A stretch of 64,000 nucleotides of DNA from Edaphobacillus lindanitolerans (GCF_900156305.1 NZ_FTPL01000005.1:1-64000), one strand, 5' to 3'. Counted from the first letter of the stretch, positions 28,041-38,073 are shown. Program-made: numbers and translations. The notes: a model not told the origin generated them from the sequence alone.

Positions 28041-30494
28041 ATGGACAACGAACTGCAGATTTTGCTCAGGCGCCTGGAAAGAACGGAAGAGGAGATGCGT
28101 GCGATCAGGAGCCTGCTGGAGGCGATGCAGGCTGATGCGGTTCCGGACGTACAGCCGGAACCGGAGAAGGCCGGCGAACCGGAGGAACCGGAAGGGCTGC
28201 CCGGAGCCCGGGAAGGGCGTCTGCATCACGGTATGGAGCTCGGGGAAGAGGATGAACGGGAATCCGGACACCCGGACATCACGGCGGACGATGATGATCC
28301 TGAGAAGCCGGCAGATGCACAGGGGGAAGCGGGCCGCAAGGAAGACGGACAGGTACGGGCACCTTCACTTTCGGACATGATGGCAAGCATCGGGATGGTG
28401 CCCGGCGGACCGTCCGGCGAAGCGGTCCGGCCGGCCGGGGGCGTCCCTGCTGAAGGCAACGGCAACAAGGACCGGATGCCGGCCGATCGAAAGTGGATAG
28501 ACCGGTATGTCCCGGACCATGATCACGGGAGGCTGCAAACCCCTGCATCAGAGTCCAAGCGGCCGCCGGAGCGTCCTTTGGCGACACCGGAAAAACAGGC
28601 ATTTCCAAAGCAGCAGCCGTTTAATTTCGAACAACAATTCACGATCTGGCTGCCGCGTGTGTTCATGTTCATCCTGCTCCTCGGCGTTCTCTGGGGACTG
28701 AAGGTCAGCTTTGATATGGGGTGGATCACGCAGGGGACCAGGGTGATGCTCGGTTACCTCGCCTCCATCCTTCTCGGCTACCTCGGTTACCGGTCCATCC
28801 GCCGGGACAGACGCGGATTCGGACTTACGCTCTGGGGCGGGACGATCGCGCTCGGAATCCTGACGACCTTTGCGGCCAACCAATTGTATGGCTTCCTGCC
28901 GCTCATCCCGGCATTCGTCATCGGCATCGGATATATCGCTGCAGGCCTGTATGCATCGGTCCGAACGGACTCCGAGACACTCACCGTATTCACTGCAATA
29001 GCCGGCTTCCTTCTTCCGTTCCTGCTGGAAGGGGAAGGGGCGTCGGCCGTGATGTTCTGCGTTTATGTCCTGATCCTGTTCCTCGCATTGTTCGGCGTAT
29101 CCATCCGCAGGCACCACAGGGTGACCTTTTATATCGTGTTTGTGCTGTCCAATCTGACCCTGTTCTCTTATCTCGTCATGGAAGGTCTGCGGGACGGGCA
29201 CGAGAATCTGGTTGCGGGCACTGCACTCGTCCAGCACCTGGTCCTGCTTTTCTTCTACCTGAAAGGGAGCATTCCGCGGCATATATTCACGGAGGTCCTA
29301 CTGTATCTGAATTTCGCAGCGGGCCTCATATGGATTGCCGCGCTTGCCGGTCCGGTCGAGCAGGCGGCATACGGGGTGCTGGCAGTGCTCTATGCGGCAC
29401 TGGCGGTCTATGCGAAACTTCTGCAGGATCCGCCGTTGCAGGATGTCCTTTCGGCGATGGCCGTCGCGGCTTCCGCCATCTTCATCCTGAGCTTCAGCCC
29501 GGATGATCCGTCCGTCATCCTGATGGCGCTGCTCATCATCGGAGCGGCGGGCATCTGGACGGCGCTCAGGCTGCGGGCAAACCGGACGCTTGCGGTGTCC
29601 GGATTGCTGTATGCAGTGAATGCAGCGACCACAGTCGCCTTCAGATGGTTTGACGCCGTCTGGTCTCCGGAACATGCCGCATGGCTGATGCTTCTCGGGA
29701 CGTCTGCCGTCATTTATGCCGCGTTTTACAAATACCGTCCGGCCTGGGCGAAGCCGTCCGAACTCGATGGTTCGCTCATCGCGGGCCAGCTGATCCTGAT
29801 GCTCTATCTGTTCAGGCTGTCCGGTGTATTCATGCAGGATGCCGGCCTGGCGTTCGGTCCGGAATGGCATATCCGCATCGGACTTCTCGGACTCCTCGCA
29901 TTCGGCAGCTTCAGTCTGCAGCGGACCGCACACGGCAGGTACGTAGCCTTTGCAGGGGCGATCGAACTCCTGCTGCTCGGCGCCGTACTCCTCGTTTTGC
30001 CGATGAGCAACTGGGGTGGCGGCGGCTACTGGATCAGCCTGGCCGTCGGACTGCTGTTCACGGCCGGCTTCACCTACCTGTTCCGTGCCGCGGCGAGAAA
30101 GCGTTTTGCAGCCTTGCCGGAACTCAAGCCGTCAGCCCTCGCCTTTGCGCTCCAGGCGATCTACTTTGTCTTCCTGAATAAATGGTTCTTTTCAGCCGTC
30201 GGGGAATTCAACTGGCATGGCGAGGCCATCCTGTTCACGCATACGGTCCTTCTGTTCCTGTTTGCCTTCGCATCGATCACCGCGGGCAGACAGAAGAAAT
30301 GGAAAGCGGTCGGTGCGGCTGGGTTCACCTTGCTCGTTCTGTCATTTTTCAAGTTGTTTGTCGTCGACATGGCCGCCGTCTCGGTCATGATCCGCGCCGT
30401 CCTGTTCACCGCGGTCGGTGTGGCCGGACTTATTTACTCACGGACACTTCTGGGTAAACAAAAAGGGAATGACCAGGAGGAGGGAAACCGATGA
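28041..30494 (+). CDS. DUF2339 large membrane protein
   Basis: An 817-residue protein. Residues 1-30 are a short coiled coil (LLRRLERTEEEMRAIRSLLEAM), and 35-195 are hydrophilic, rich in E, P, G and D and probably disordered. About twenty hydrophobic helices follow to the end. WLPRVFMFILLLGVLWGLKVSFDMGWITQGTR and the following RVMLGYLASILLGYLGYRSIRRD block are characteristic of the DUF2339 family. Function is unknown; a cell-envelope role is a guess. The ATG follows AAGGAGG. Its stop overlaps the next gene by 4 bases. Confidence 0.82.
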   Translation: MDNELQILLRRLERTEEEMRAIRSLLEAMQADAVPDVQPEPEKAGEPEEPEGLPGAREGRLHHGMELGEEDERESGHPDITADDDDPEKPADAQGEAGRKEDGQVRAPSLSDMMASIGMVPGGPSGEAVRPAGGVPAEGNGNKDRMPADRKWIDRYVPDHDHGRLQTPASESKRPPERPLATPEKQAFPKQQPFNFEQQFTIWLPRVFMFILLLGVLWGLKVSFDMGWITQGTRVMLGYLASILLGYLGYRSIRRDRRGFGLTLWGGTIALGILTTFAANQLYGFLPLIPAFVIGIGYIAAGLYASVRTDSETLTVFTAIAGFLLPFLLEGEGASAVMFCVYVLILFLALFGVSIRRHHRVTFYIVFVLSNLTLFSYLVMEGLRDGHENLVAGTALVQHLVLLFFYLKGSIPRHIFTEVLLYLNFAAGLIWIAALAGPVEQAAYGVLAVLYAALAVYAKLLQDPPLQDVLSAMAVAASAIFILSFSPDDPSVILMALLIIGAAGIWTALRLRANRTLAVSGLLYAVNAATTVAFRWFDAVWSPEHAAWLMLLGTSAVIYAAFYKYRPAWAKPSELDGSLIAGQLILMLYLFRLSGVFMQDAGLAFGPEWHIRIGLLGLLAFGSFSLQRTAHGRYVAFAGAIELLLLGAVLLVLPMSNWGGGGYWISLAVGLLFTAGFTYLFRAAARKRFAALPELKPSALAFALQAIYFVFLNKWFFSAVGEFNWHGEAILFTHTVLLFLFAFASITAGRQKKWKAVGAAGFTLLVLSFFKLFVVDMAAVSVMIRAVLFTAVGVAGLIYSRTLLGKQKGNDQEEGNR

Positions 30495-31192
30495 CAAGTT
30501 TACAGGGCAAAACCGCAATCGTCACAGGGGCGAGCAGCGGAATCGGAAAGGCGATCGCAGTCCGGCTCGCAGAAGAAGGGGCCAATGTGATCCTGGCTGC
30601 CCGCAGCATGGATAAGCTGGCCGAACTGGAGGAGAAGATCAACGGTGCGGGGGGCGGCGAAGCGATCGCCGTGCCGACCGACATGGCCCTGCGGGAAAGC
30701 GTCGAGGCGATGGCGGGGAAGGCGAAGGCAGCATACGGGGCGGTCGATCTCCTCGTCAACAACGCGGGTCAGATGCTGTCCGGGACAGTCCGTTCAGGAA
30801 AGACGGACGAATGGGAGAACATGATCGATGTCAACATCAAGGGTGTCCTGTACGGCATCCACGCCGTGCTGCCCCACATGATCGGGCGGGGGACCGGCCA
30901 CATCATTAACATCGATTCCGTTTCCGGGCATGAAGTGACGAAGACGAGCACGGTCTACAGCGCAACGAAGTTTGCGGTCCGTGCCATCTCGATGGGTCTT
31001 GAGAAGGAGCTTGCCCGCACCGGCGTCCGGGTGACGAACATTTCACCGGGCATGGTCGATACGCCGCTCATGGGAGCCCGGAGCGTGGACCGGAAAATCC
31101 TTGATCCCGAAAATATCGCCCAGGCGATCGTGTATGCGGCCACGCAGCCGCCTCACGTAAATGTGAATGAAATCACGGTCCGTCCGGTCTGA
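30491..31192 (+). CDS. SDR-family oxidoreductase
   Basis: A classical short-chain dehydrogenase of 233 residues. It has the cofactor loop TGASSGIG (12-19), NNAG (90-93), catalytic Ser143, and Tyr156/Lys160 in YSATK. The Ala-Arg after the second strand (LAARSMDK) suggests NADPH. The start overlaps the end of the DUF2339 gene (ATGA) behind AGGAGG, so the two are translationally coupled. Substrate unknown. It belongs to the YdfG-like group of broad-range dehydrogenases, by general resemblance only. Confidence 0.88.
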   Translation: MTSLQGKTAIVTGASSGIGKAIAVRLAEEGANVILAARSMDKLAELEEKINGAGGGEAIAVPTDMALRESVEAMAGKAKAAYGAVDLLVNNAGQMLSGTVRSGKTDEWENMIDVNIKGVLYGIHAVLPHMIGRGTGHIINIDSVSGHEVTKTSTVYSATKFAVRAISMGLEKELARTGVRVTNISPGMVDTPLMGARSVDRKILDPENIAQAIVYAATQPPHVNVNEITVRPV

Positions 31193-31213
31193 ATGAAACC
31201 GGCCTGTTCAATG

Positions 31214-31251
31214 GTCACCTGTTTCCCGAAGGGGGAGCAGGTGACTTTTTT
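31214..31251 (+). terminator. terminator after the SDR gene
   Basis: GTCACCTG / CAGGTGAC stem with a partly paired 16-nt loop, followed by six T. Confidence 0.85.
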
Positions 31252-31387
31252 GATGCAGGACCGGATTCTCTTTAAATGAGGGCCGGGGCTGTCCGAACTC
31301 ATGAAAATGACCATTCAGAATTATTGAACTCCTCGGCCGCCTTCCGTAAGATGGAAAGGGAAGAACTTTTGATAGGGGGCGGCCTCG

Positions 31388-31906
31388 ATGTCCGATCCGA
31401 CGATATATGAAAATTTGAAGGTCGCGTTTGAAAACCATCTTTACGATCTGGACAATCTGGAAGGGAGGATCCGGATCCAAAAACGCTCCGACCTGATGGA
31501 TTTTGCAGATCTTTCGCGCCGTCTCACCCTCCGGTTTGTCCGGACGGACGTTCCCGAAGTGCCTGCGGAAGTGATGCTGACGGCTTCCGCAAAAGATCTG
31601 TCAGATGAAATTCTGGAAGTTCCCGGTACGGAGCCGGGGGTCACGCTGGGCGTCCGTTTTGACGTGAAGGTAATCGATGCTGCCCGCCAGTGCGAGGAGA
31701 TCGGGCGGCTGCTTGCGGAGCTATGGGAGCATGATATCCGCATCAGCCAGACACTGAGCTTTGAATATCCCCACGGCGGGAAAGGATGGACCAACCGGGT
31801 CGAGGCGGAATTCCGGACACGGCTGGATGAATCCCATATGACGGAAATCGGCGGTTTTCTGGAATCCGTGGTGGACGCAATGGGCAGATTATCAGAGATC
31901 CGATAG
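31388..31906 (+). CDS. hypothetical protein
   Basis: A 172-residue soluble protein I do not recognise. It starts MSDPTIYENLKVAFENHLYDLDNLEGRI behind AGGGGG. The sequence alternates charged and hydrophobic residues and has no cysteine pair, metal motif or membrane helix. It is followed 13 bp later by a metallo-beta-lactamase-fold gene, so they probably share a transcript. Confidence 0.65.
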   Translation: MSDPTIYENLKVAFENHLYDLDNLEGRIRIQKRSDLMDFADLSRRLTLRFVRTDVPEVPAEVMLTASAKDLSDEILEVPGTEPGVTLGVRFDVKVIDAARQCEEIGRLLAELWEHDIRISQTLSFEYPHGGKGWTNRVEAEFRTRLDESHMTEIGGFLESVVDAMGRLSEIR

Positions 31907-31919
31907 GGGGGAAGGGAAT

Positions 31920-32900
31920 TTGATCAGTGCTATGGAAGATAAGATCAAACCGGTCCATCCGGTGGTGGTGCCTTCGGAATTTGCCTCGCTGAGCACCTTT
32001 AATTTCTTCCTTGTGGAAAGGGAGGGCCGGCTGATCCTGATCGATGCAGGCATCGGCTCCGAACGAAGCATGGAGAGTCTTTCAGGTGAGCTTGGACGGA
32101 TCGGCGCCGGAATCACGGACTTGGACGCCATCTTGCTGACGCACCACCATGAGGACCATATCGGACTCGTTCCGCGCATTCTGGAAGAAAAGCGCGTTCC
32201 GGTCTATGCCCACGGGGATGCAGCCCCGAGGCTTCTGATGGACACGGATTTCCTTGGGATGCGGCTGGAGTTTTTCAGGCGCCTGTACCGGGAGGCCGGC
32301 TGCGGGGAAATGGGGTCCGTCCGTTTTGAAAAACTCGAACAGACCATCCGGGAAGCCGGGCAGAGGTCGCTCCGGACCGAGATCATCGAAATCGGGGAAG
32401 GAGACAGCATTTACGGATTTGAGGTGATCGGCACGCCGGGTCACTCCCCCGACTGCATCACGTTCTTTGATCCTGAAGCCCGGATCGCGTTCACCGGGGA
32501 CGTGCTGCTCGGCGGTTCATCCGTCAATGCGATCATCGACCCGGATCCCGGAGGAAACCGGCTGCCGTCCGTCCTTCAGCAGCGGGAATCCTTGAAGAAG
32601 ATCGGGGCACTCGATGCGGATGTGCTTTATCCGGGCCACGGAGAGCCGATCACCGGCCAGCGGAGGCTTGTCGCGGACCGGCTCGGGAAGATGGACCGGA
32701 AAGACGCACGGATCCTCGATCTGATCGCAGGGGGGAAGACCGTGCCGGCAGAAATTGCAGCGGCCTATTACGGGGATAAGTACCGGACCCTGTTCTCCCT
32801 GGTCATGTCGGAGATCATCGGCCATCTGGACTGGCTGGAATCCGGGGGCCGGGTAGAAAAGCAAATGTCCGGGGGCATCTGGCATTACCGCCTCGCGTGA
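31920..32900 (+). CDS. MBL-fold metallo-hydrolase
   Basis: A 326-residue metallo-beta-lactamase-fold hydrolase. The dinuclear zinc motif HxHxDH is at residues 75-80 (THHHEDHIG), with later ligand blocks GTPGHSPD and PGHGEPI. A C-terminal winged-helix-like extension of about 80 residues (LDLIAGGKTVPAEIAAAYYG) is shared with LACTB2-like enzymes. The start is a TTG at 31920 behind GGGGGGAAGGG; the ATG at 31932 is an alternative. The substrate cannot be inferred. Confidence 0.85.
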   Translation: MISAMEDKIKPVHPVVVPSEFASLSTFNFFLVEREGRLILIDAGIGSERSMESLSGELGRIGAGITDLDAILLTHHHEDHIGLVPRILEEKRVPVYAHGDAAPRLLMDTDFLGMRLEFFRRLYREAGCGEMGSVRFEKLEQTIREAGQRSLRTEIIEIGEGDSIYGFEVIGTPGHSPDCITFFDPEARIAFTGDVLLGGSSVNAIIDPDPGGNRLPSVLQQRESLKKIGALDADVLYPGHGEPITGQRRLVADRLGKMDRKDARILDLIAGGKTVPAEIAAAYYGDKYRTLFSLVMSEIIGHLDWLESGGRVEKQMSGGIWHYRLA

Positions 32901-32936
32901 AGCCGCCATGGATCGGAAGGATCCGGCCCATATCGG

Positions 32937-33011
32937 TTGCAAGGCGGAGGCTGGTTCGTTTATACTGTGTCTATAGTTATTTAGAATGATTCTCGAAAAG
33001 AATTCATTCTT
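32937..33011 (+). promoter_or_regulatory. katA promoter and PerR/Fur-like operator
   Basis: TTGCAA (32937-32942), 18 bp, TATACT (32961-32966). At 32981-32995 lies TTAGAATGATTCTCG, with the perfect inner palindrome AGAAT-G-ATTCT, 10 of 14 matches to both the PerR and the Fur consensus. A second inverted repeat AAGAAT-TC-ATTCTT follows at 32998-33011. Both sit just downstream of the -10, positions suited to repression. Confidence 0.6.
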
Positions 33012-33090
33012 AATAAATACCCTTTCTGCTTTAAAATTATTCAGAAAAAAGGTAGGATGGGAGTAAGCAAACCAAGAGGAGGTTTTCATT

Positions 33091-34743
33091 TTGGCGGAAG
33101 ACAAAAAGATGAATGCTTCAAACGAACAGGTTGAACGTGAGACGATCACGACGAGACAGGGACATCCGGTGACGGATAACCAGAACATCAAGACACTCGG
33201 CAACCGCGGACCTGCAATGATGGAGAACTACCACTTCATCGAGAAAATCTCCCATTTTGACCGGGAAGAAGTCCCTGAACGGGTCGTCCACGCCCGGGGA
33301 ACCGGCGCGCTCGGCTATTTTGAGACATACGGAAAGGTCGGCGACGAGCCGGTCGAAAAGTACACGCGCGCAAAAGTGTTCCAGGGCGCGGGCAAGAAAA
33401 CGCCTGTCCTCGTACGCTTCTCGACGGTTGCCGGCTCGAAGGACGCGCCGGAGACAGACCGTGATCCCCGCGGGTTTGCCGTGAAGTTCTACACGGAAGA
33501 CGGAAACTGGGATCTGGTCGGCAATAACCTGAAGATCTTCTTCATCCGGGATGCGATGAAATTTCCGGACATGATCCATGCCTTCAAGGCGGATCCGGCT
33601 TCGAACGTTCCGGATCCTCGCCGCATGTTCGACTTCGTGTCGCGTTCGCCTGAAGCGACCCATATGATCACCTTCCTGTTCTCGCCTTGGGGCCGTCCGG
33701 CGACATACCGCCACATGCAGGGTTCCGGCGTCAACACGTACAAGTGGGTCAACGACCAAGGGGAGGCAGTCCTTGTCAAGTATCACTGGGAGCCGAAGCA
33801 GGGCATCCGGAACCTGACAACGAAAGAAGCCCAGGAGATCCAAGGAAAGAACCATTCACATGCGACACAGGACCTTTACGAGGCCATCGAGCGCGGAGAG
33901 TATCCTGAATGGGAACTGTATGTCCAGATCATGGAAGACGGCTACCATCCTGAACTTGATTTCGATCCGCTTGATGACACGAAGCTCTGGCCGGAGGATC
34001 AGTTCCCGTGGATGCCGGTCGGCAAAATGGTCCTGAATGAAAACCCGACGGACTTCCACGCTCAAATCGAGCAGGCGGCGTTCGGGACGGGCGTCCTCGT
34101 CGACGGCATGGACTTCTCCGATGACAAGATGCTGCAGGGCCGCACGTTCTCCTATTCGGATACGCAGCGTTACCGGATCGGTGCGAACTATCTTCAGCTC
34201 CCGACCAATGCGTCCAAAGCGAAGGTCCGCACCAACCAGCACCGCGGCATGATGAGCATGCGCACGCCGGAAGAAGCCGGCGGCAATCCGCACATCAATT
34301 ATGAGCCGTCGATGGTGGGCGGCCTGCAGGAAGCGGATATCGAAGGCCGGACTCCGCATAATCCGGAGTACAGCGGCAAGGTGATGAGCGAGCCGATCGA
34401 CCGTCCGAACAACTACGGACAGGCCGGCGAGACATACCGTGCGTTCGAAGAGTGGGAGCGTGAAGAACTCATCTCCAATCTGTCGGACGTGCTCGCCATC
34501 TGCGATCCGCGGATCCAGGAAGCCATGATCCATCACTTCACAGAAGCGGATGAAGACTATGGCCGCCGCGTTAAGGAAGGCATCCAGGCAAAAATGAAAG
34601 AACTGGACGAGCAGGGCGCGGACGAGCGTCTGCCGGGCCACGAAGCCGGCACGAAGTCGAAGTACGGCGAAGGCGGCACGGTCCAGCAAAACGAGGCGGT
34701 GGACGAAGCCGTTCAAAAGGGCCACGAAGCCGATCCGTATTAA
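33091..34743 (+). CDS. katA: haem catalase (KatA type)
   Basis: Dismutates hydrogen peroxide to water and oxygen. The 550-residue product has the distal catalytic His67 in VVHARGTGA, the NADPH/haem-pocket sequence, and the proximal haem-ligand block [12 protein letters not shown]. It starts with a TTG well spaced from AGAGGAGG. A hydrophilic tail of about 50 residues ([21 protein letters not shown]) extends beyond the core of small-subunit catalases. It is monocistronic, behind a PerR-like operator and before a terminator. Confidence 0.95.
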   Translation: MAEDKKMNASNEQVERETITTRQGHPVTDNQNIKTLGNRGPAMMENYHFIEKISHFDREEVPERVVHARGTGALGYFETYGKVGDEPVEKYTRAKVFQGAGKKTPVLVRFSTVAGSKDAPETDRDPRGFAVKFYTEDGNWDLVGNNLKIFFIRDAMKFPDMIHAFKADPASNVPDPRRMFDFVSRSPEATHMITFLFSPWGRPATYRHMQGSGVNTYKWVNDQGEAVLVKYHWEPKQGIRNLTTKEAQEIQGKNHSHATQDLYEAIERGEYPEWELYVQIMEDGYHPELDFDPLDDTKLWPEDQFPWMPVGKMVLNENPTDFHAQIEQAAFGTGVLVDGMDFSDDKMLQGRTFSYSDTQRYRIGANYLQLPTNASKAKVRTNQHRGMMSMRTPEEAGGNPHINYEPSMVGGLQEADIEGRTPHNPEYSGKVMSEPIDRPNNYGQAGETYRAFEEWEREELISNLSDVLAICDPRIQEAMIHHFTEADEDYGRRVKEGIQAKMKELDEQGADERLPGHEAGTKSKYGEGGTVQQNEAVDEAVQKGHEADPY

Positions 34744-34775
34744 TCGGCAACAGCGGCCGTGCAAATCATATCAGG

Positions 34776-34806
34776 CGGGGGAAGCGTTGCGCTTCCTCCG
34801 TTTTTT
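34776..34806 (+). terminator. terminator of katA
   Basis: An 11-bp stem (CGGGGGAAGCG / CGCTTCCTCCG, one G-T) with a 3-nt loop and six T. Confidence 0.9.
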
Positions 34807-34849
34807 GTTTGAGCGGGAGCCGCACGGGGAAAATCAAAGTGGGAAACAT

Positions 34850-34880
34850 GCCTTCCGGCCTAACGCCCGGAAGGCTTTTT
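34850..34880 (+). terminator. second terminator between katA and gltS
   Basis: GCCTTCCGG / CCGGAAGGC with an 8-nt loop and five T, only 44 bp after the first terminator. It may be a back-up terminator; no gene lies between the two. Confidence 0.8.
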
Positions 34881-35150
34881 ATTTTTGCGGTCCATGGGAA
34901 CCGGGATGAAATACAGACAAACATATGATTGACTATTTCATCTTTACTAAAAAGACAGGCTTTGTCATTATCTATTGATTTTGATCGGTTCCTTGCTGTA
35001 TGATTGTCAATCAGTGCATTTATGACTGAATGATTTATCCTACATAAATTGTGAATCCGGTTACACGCAAAGAAGAAAGCGATTCCATTCATATTTGGGC
35101 TTGGATGGATCCTGCCCTTTTAATACCGGCTCTTCAGAAAGGGGTACCTC
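34881..35150. other. A/T-rich leader/promoter region of gltS
   Basis: 270 bp of A/T-rich sequence before gltS with several TTGA and TATgAT-like words but no unique promoter pair. No gene recognised. Confidence 0.4.
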
Positions 35151-36335
35151 ATGATTGAGATCAACCAGATTACAACTCTTTTCCTGGCGGTCGCGCTTTA
35201 TCTGCTTGGCATGGCGCTCATCAACCGAATCGGGATCCTGGACCGGTTCCTGATCCCTGCGCCGGTCGTCGGCGGCCTGATCTTCGCGATATTGGCGTTG
35301 GTGCTGCAGACTACCGGGGTTGTCGAAATTTCGCTGGATACTTCACTCCAGACGCTGTTCATGATTGCATTTTTCACGACAGTCGGGCTCGGAGCGAGCT
35401 TTAAGCTGATCAAAATGGGAGGAAAGCTGCTCCTCATCTACCTGCTCCTCTGCGGAGTGACCGTCTTCATGCAGAATCTGATCGGCGTGTCGCTTGCAGA
35501 ACTGTTCGGCATCGACCCCCTGCTCGGCGTCATGAGCGGAGCGGTGACGATGAGCGGAGGTCATGGCGGGGCTGCCGCCTACGGGCAGACGATCGAGGAG
35601 CTGGGCATCACTTCAGCCGTGACGATCGGGATGGCCGCGGCCACGCTCGGCCTGATTTGCGGCAGTCTTTCCGGGGGTCCGATTGCCAGGCATCTCATCA
35701 AAAAACATGACCTGAAGCCGGCTGAAGGCGAAATCGAAGAGTACGTGGAAAAAGATGAGAAGCCGATCCATGAGCGGTCGTTCATGGTCCAGATTGCCCT
35801 CATCACGCTTTCGATGGCAGGCGGCACTTATCTCGGAGACTTGTTCACCGAGGCGACCGGTTTTGTCCTGCCGGCTTACATCGGTGCGATGTTCGTCGCG
35901 GTCATCGTCCGCAATATCATGGACCGCCTGTTCCCGGGAACGATCAATATGAAGGAAATCAACCTGATCGGCGACATCTCGCTCGCGATTTTCCTCTCGA
36001 TGGCGCTTATGAGCATCAAGCTCTGGGAACTCGCGGGTCTGGCCCTTCCGCTTGTCGGCATCGTGATTGTGCAGGTCTTCTTCATCATCCTGTTTGCCGT
36101 ATTCGTCATGTTCCGCTTCCTCGGCAAGGATTATGATGCGGCCGTCATGATCTCCGGCTTCCTCGGCCACGGCCTCGGCGCAACGCCGAATGCCATGGCA
36201 AACATGGGGGCCACCGTCAATAAGTATGGCCCTTCCCGCACCGCATTCCTTGTCGTCCCGATTGTCGGCGCGTTCCTGATGGACGTCGTGTTCAGCGCCC
36301 CGATCATCATCACGACGATCAATATGCTCAAGTGA
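35151..36335 (+). CDS. gltS: sodium/glutamate symporter GltS
   Basis: Secondary sodium-coupled glutamate importer of the ESS family. The 394-residue product has about eleven membrane helices and the family re-entrant loops MSGAVTMSGGHGGAAAYG and SGFLGHGLGATPNAMANM. The ATG follows GAAAGGGG. It is a single gene bounded by a bidirectional terminator. Confidence 0.93.
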   Translation: MIEINQITTLFLAVALYLLGMALINRIGILDRFLIPAPVVGGLIFAILALVLQTTGVVEISLDTSLQTLFMIAFFTTVGLGASFKLIKMGGKLLLIYLLLCGVTVFMQNLIGVSLAELFGIDPLLGVMSGAVTMSGGHGGAAAYGQTIEELGITSAVTIGMAAATLGLICGSLSGGPIARHLIKKHDLKPAEGEIEEYVEKDEKPIHERSFMVQIALITLSMAGGTYLGDLFTEATGFVLPAYIGAMFVAVIVRNIMDRLFPGTINMKEINLIGDISLAIFLSMALMSIKLWELAGLALPLVGIVIVQVFFIILFAVFVMFRFLGKDYDAAVMISGFLGHGLGATPNAMANMGATVNKYGPSRTAFLVVPIVGAFLMDVVFSAPIIITTINMLK

Positions 36336-36373
36336 CGGATGCCCGCTGAAGCGGGACTTCATCCGGGACAAGA

Positions 36374-36412
36374 AAAAACCTTCCGCCCGTTTGTTCGGGC
36401 CGGAAGGTTTTT
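36374..36412. terminator. bidirectional terminator between gltS and the flavin reductase gene
   Basis: AAAAACCTTCCG / CGGAAGGTTTTT outer stem with CCCG / CGGG inner stem. Confidence 0.9.
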
Positions 36413-36424
36413 CTGTTTCAGGGC

Positions 36425-36991
36425 TCAAAAATCATAGGCGGCATCTTTTTCCTCGCGGATTTTTGCATACGCCTCTGCAAACAGGAGGGTGTCCTCGGCG
36501 AGCCGGTCCAGCCTGAAGTGGATGTCATCATTGATGATTTCATCCCGGATGAAATCCTTCTCCTCAATGAATACATACGTCGGCACGATCTGGGCTTTCA
36601 TGTAGCTCAGGATCGGTTTGAGCTGCTGTTCCGCGACGAGATAATGTTTTGCCGATCCGGCTGTGACGATGATGGAAACGGTTTTGTCGCGGAAGGCATT
36701 GACCGGCAGCAGATCGAACACATTTTTCAGGGTCCCGGGGATGGAGGCCTGGAATACCGGCGTTCCGATGATGAGGGCGTCTGCTGCCATGATGGCCTCC
36801 GCCAGACGGGATGTGTCTCCTCCATAGTCCCGATAATCCCGGCCGTCGCTGAACGCGATCTGCAGTTCGGCCAGGTCCATCACGGTCACATCATGTTGCG
36901 GATTTGCGTTTTTCAGCCGGGACGCAGCCGCTTCGACGGCGGTCCGGGTCTTGCTTCCGACCGTTGAGCCGGAAAGGGCGATCACATTCAT
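36425..36991 (-). CDS. NAD(P)H-dependent FMN reductase (SsuE/MsuE-like)
   Basis: A 188-residue flavodoxin-like reductase. It starts MNVIALSGSTVGSKTRTAVEAA (phosphate loop SGSTVGSKTRT) and has the family block IIGTPVFQASIPGTLKNVFDLLP. Its start overlaps the stop of the upstream flavin-dependent monooxygenase gene by 4 bases (36988-36991), so the two are made together. It would supply FMNH2 to that enzyme. Its natural role is therefore part of a two-component monooxygenase. Confidence 0.88.
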   Translation of the reverse strand: MNVIALSGSTVGSKTRTAVEAAASRLKNANPQHDVTVMDLAELQIAFSDGRDYRDYGGDTSRLAEAIMAADALIIGTPVFQASIPGTLKNVFDLLPVNAFRDKTVSIIVTAGSAKHYLVAEQQLKPILSYMKAQIVPTYVFIEEKDFIRDEIINDDIHFRLDRLAEDTLLFAEAYAKIREEKDAAYDF

Positions 36992-38073
36992 CGGGGATGC
37001 ACTTCCTCTTCGTCTTCTTTTGTATATTTCTTCACGGCCGGCATGATCTCCGTCGCGATCAATTCAATGTTCCGGGCCACTTTTTCATACGGAACTCCGC
37101 CGAAGTCGATCTGGGCGATGAACCGCTGCTGGCCATACAGTTCGTATTGATAAAGCAGTTTCTCGATGATCTGCTGCGGACTGCCGATCATGAGGGCATC
37201 GCGGTAATCGACGGCCTGGGCAAACTGCTGCTTCGGATAACCGGTTCCCCGGATCGCGAGAAAACCGTGGTGAAGATGCGGATAGTATTCCCGCAGCGCA
37301 TTCTGTGTGGTGTCTGCCGCGTAGAACAGGCTGGTCGTCCCGATCGGAAGCGTTGCCGGGTCATATCCCGAACGCTGTGCCGCTTCCCGGTAGGCATCCA
37401 CCGACACGGTGAAGTTCATCGCCGGGCCGCCGAGCGTCGTGAGCATCATCGGGATTCCCGCATATCCGGCTTTGATCGCACTTGCGGGAGGCCCGCCGAC
37501 TGCACGCCAGATCGGGAGCCTGCCGTTTTTCGGCCGGGGCAGGACCTCCGCATTACGGAGCGGCGGCCTGAATTCGCCTTCCCAGTCAATCGGGCCATCC
37601 GCTTCATTCAGCTTCCGGAGCAGGTCCAGCTTCTCCTCGAACAGTCCTTCATAATCATCAAGGTCGTAGCCGAGCAGGTCGAATGCGCCTGTCCGGGAGC
37701 CGCGGCCCGCGATGATTTCGGCCCGTCCGTCCGAGATGAGGTCGATCGTTGCGAAGTCCTCGAATGCCCGCACCGGGTCCCAGACGCTGAGCACGGTCGA
37801 TGAACTGGCGATCTTGATCCGCTTCGTCGCCTGTGCGATGGCGCCGAGCACGACGCTGTGTGCCTGTGTCGTGAAATAGCGCTGGTGGCTTTCGCCGACC
37901 GAAAAGACATCGAGCCCCGCGTCATCCGCGAGCTTTGCGGCGTCAATGATTTCCCGGATGCGCTGCCCGGCGCTGATCTTTTCGCCGTCATGCGGATTCA
38001 TCATATGGTCACCGAGTGAATAAAGTCCGATTTCCATGCCGGCCGCACGGTCGATCCCATAAATGTCTTTCAT
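36988..38073 (-). CDS. LLM-class flavin-dependent monooxygenase
   Basis: A luciferase-like TIM-barrel monooxygenase of 361 residues. Family blocks include EIGLYSLGDH near the N-terminus, GLDVFSVGESHQ, ASSSTVLSVWDPVRAFEDFATIDLISDGRAEIIAGRGS and MIGSPQQIIEKLLYQYELYG. It uses reduced flavin and oxygen on an undetermined small substrate. It is the first gene of a two-gene operon with a dedicated FMN reductase (ATGA overlap). Relatives cleave sulfonates or oxidise thioethers, but the sequence does not show the substrate. Confidence 0.88.
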   Translation of the reverse strand: MKDIYGIDRAAGMEIGLYSLGDHMMNPHDGEKISAGQRIREIIDAAKLADDAGLDVFSVGESHQRYFTTQAHSVVLGAIAQATKRIKIASSSTVLSVWDPVRAFEDFATIDLISDGRAEIIAGRGSRTGAFDLLGYDLDDYEGLFEEKLDLLRKLNEADGPIDWEGEFRPPLRNAEVLPRPKNGRLPIWRAVGGPPASAIKAGYAGIPMMLTTLGGPAMNFTVSVDAYREAAQRSGYDPATLPIGTTSLFYAADTTQNALREYYPHLHHGFLAIRGTGYPKQQFAQAVDYRDALMIGSPQQIIEKLLYQYELYGQQRFIAQIDFGGVPYEKVARNIELIATEIMPAVKKYTKEDEEEVHPR

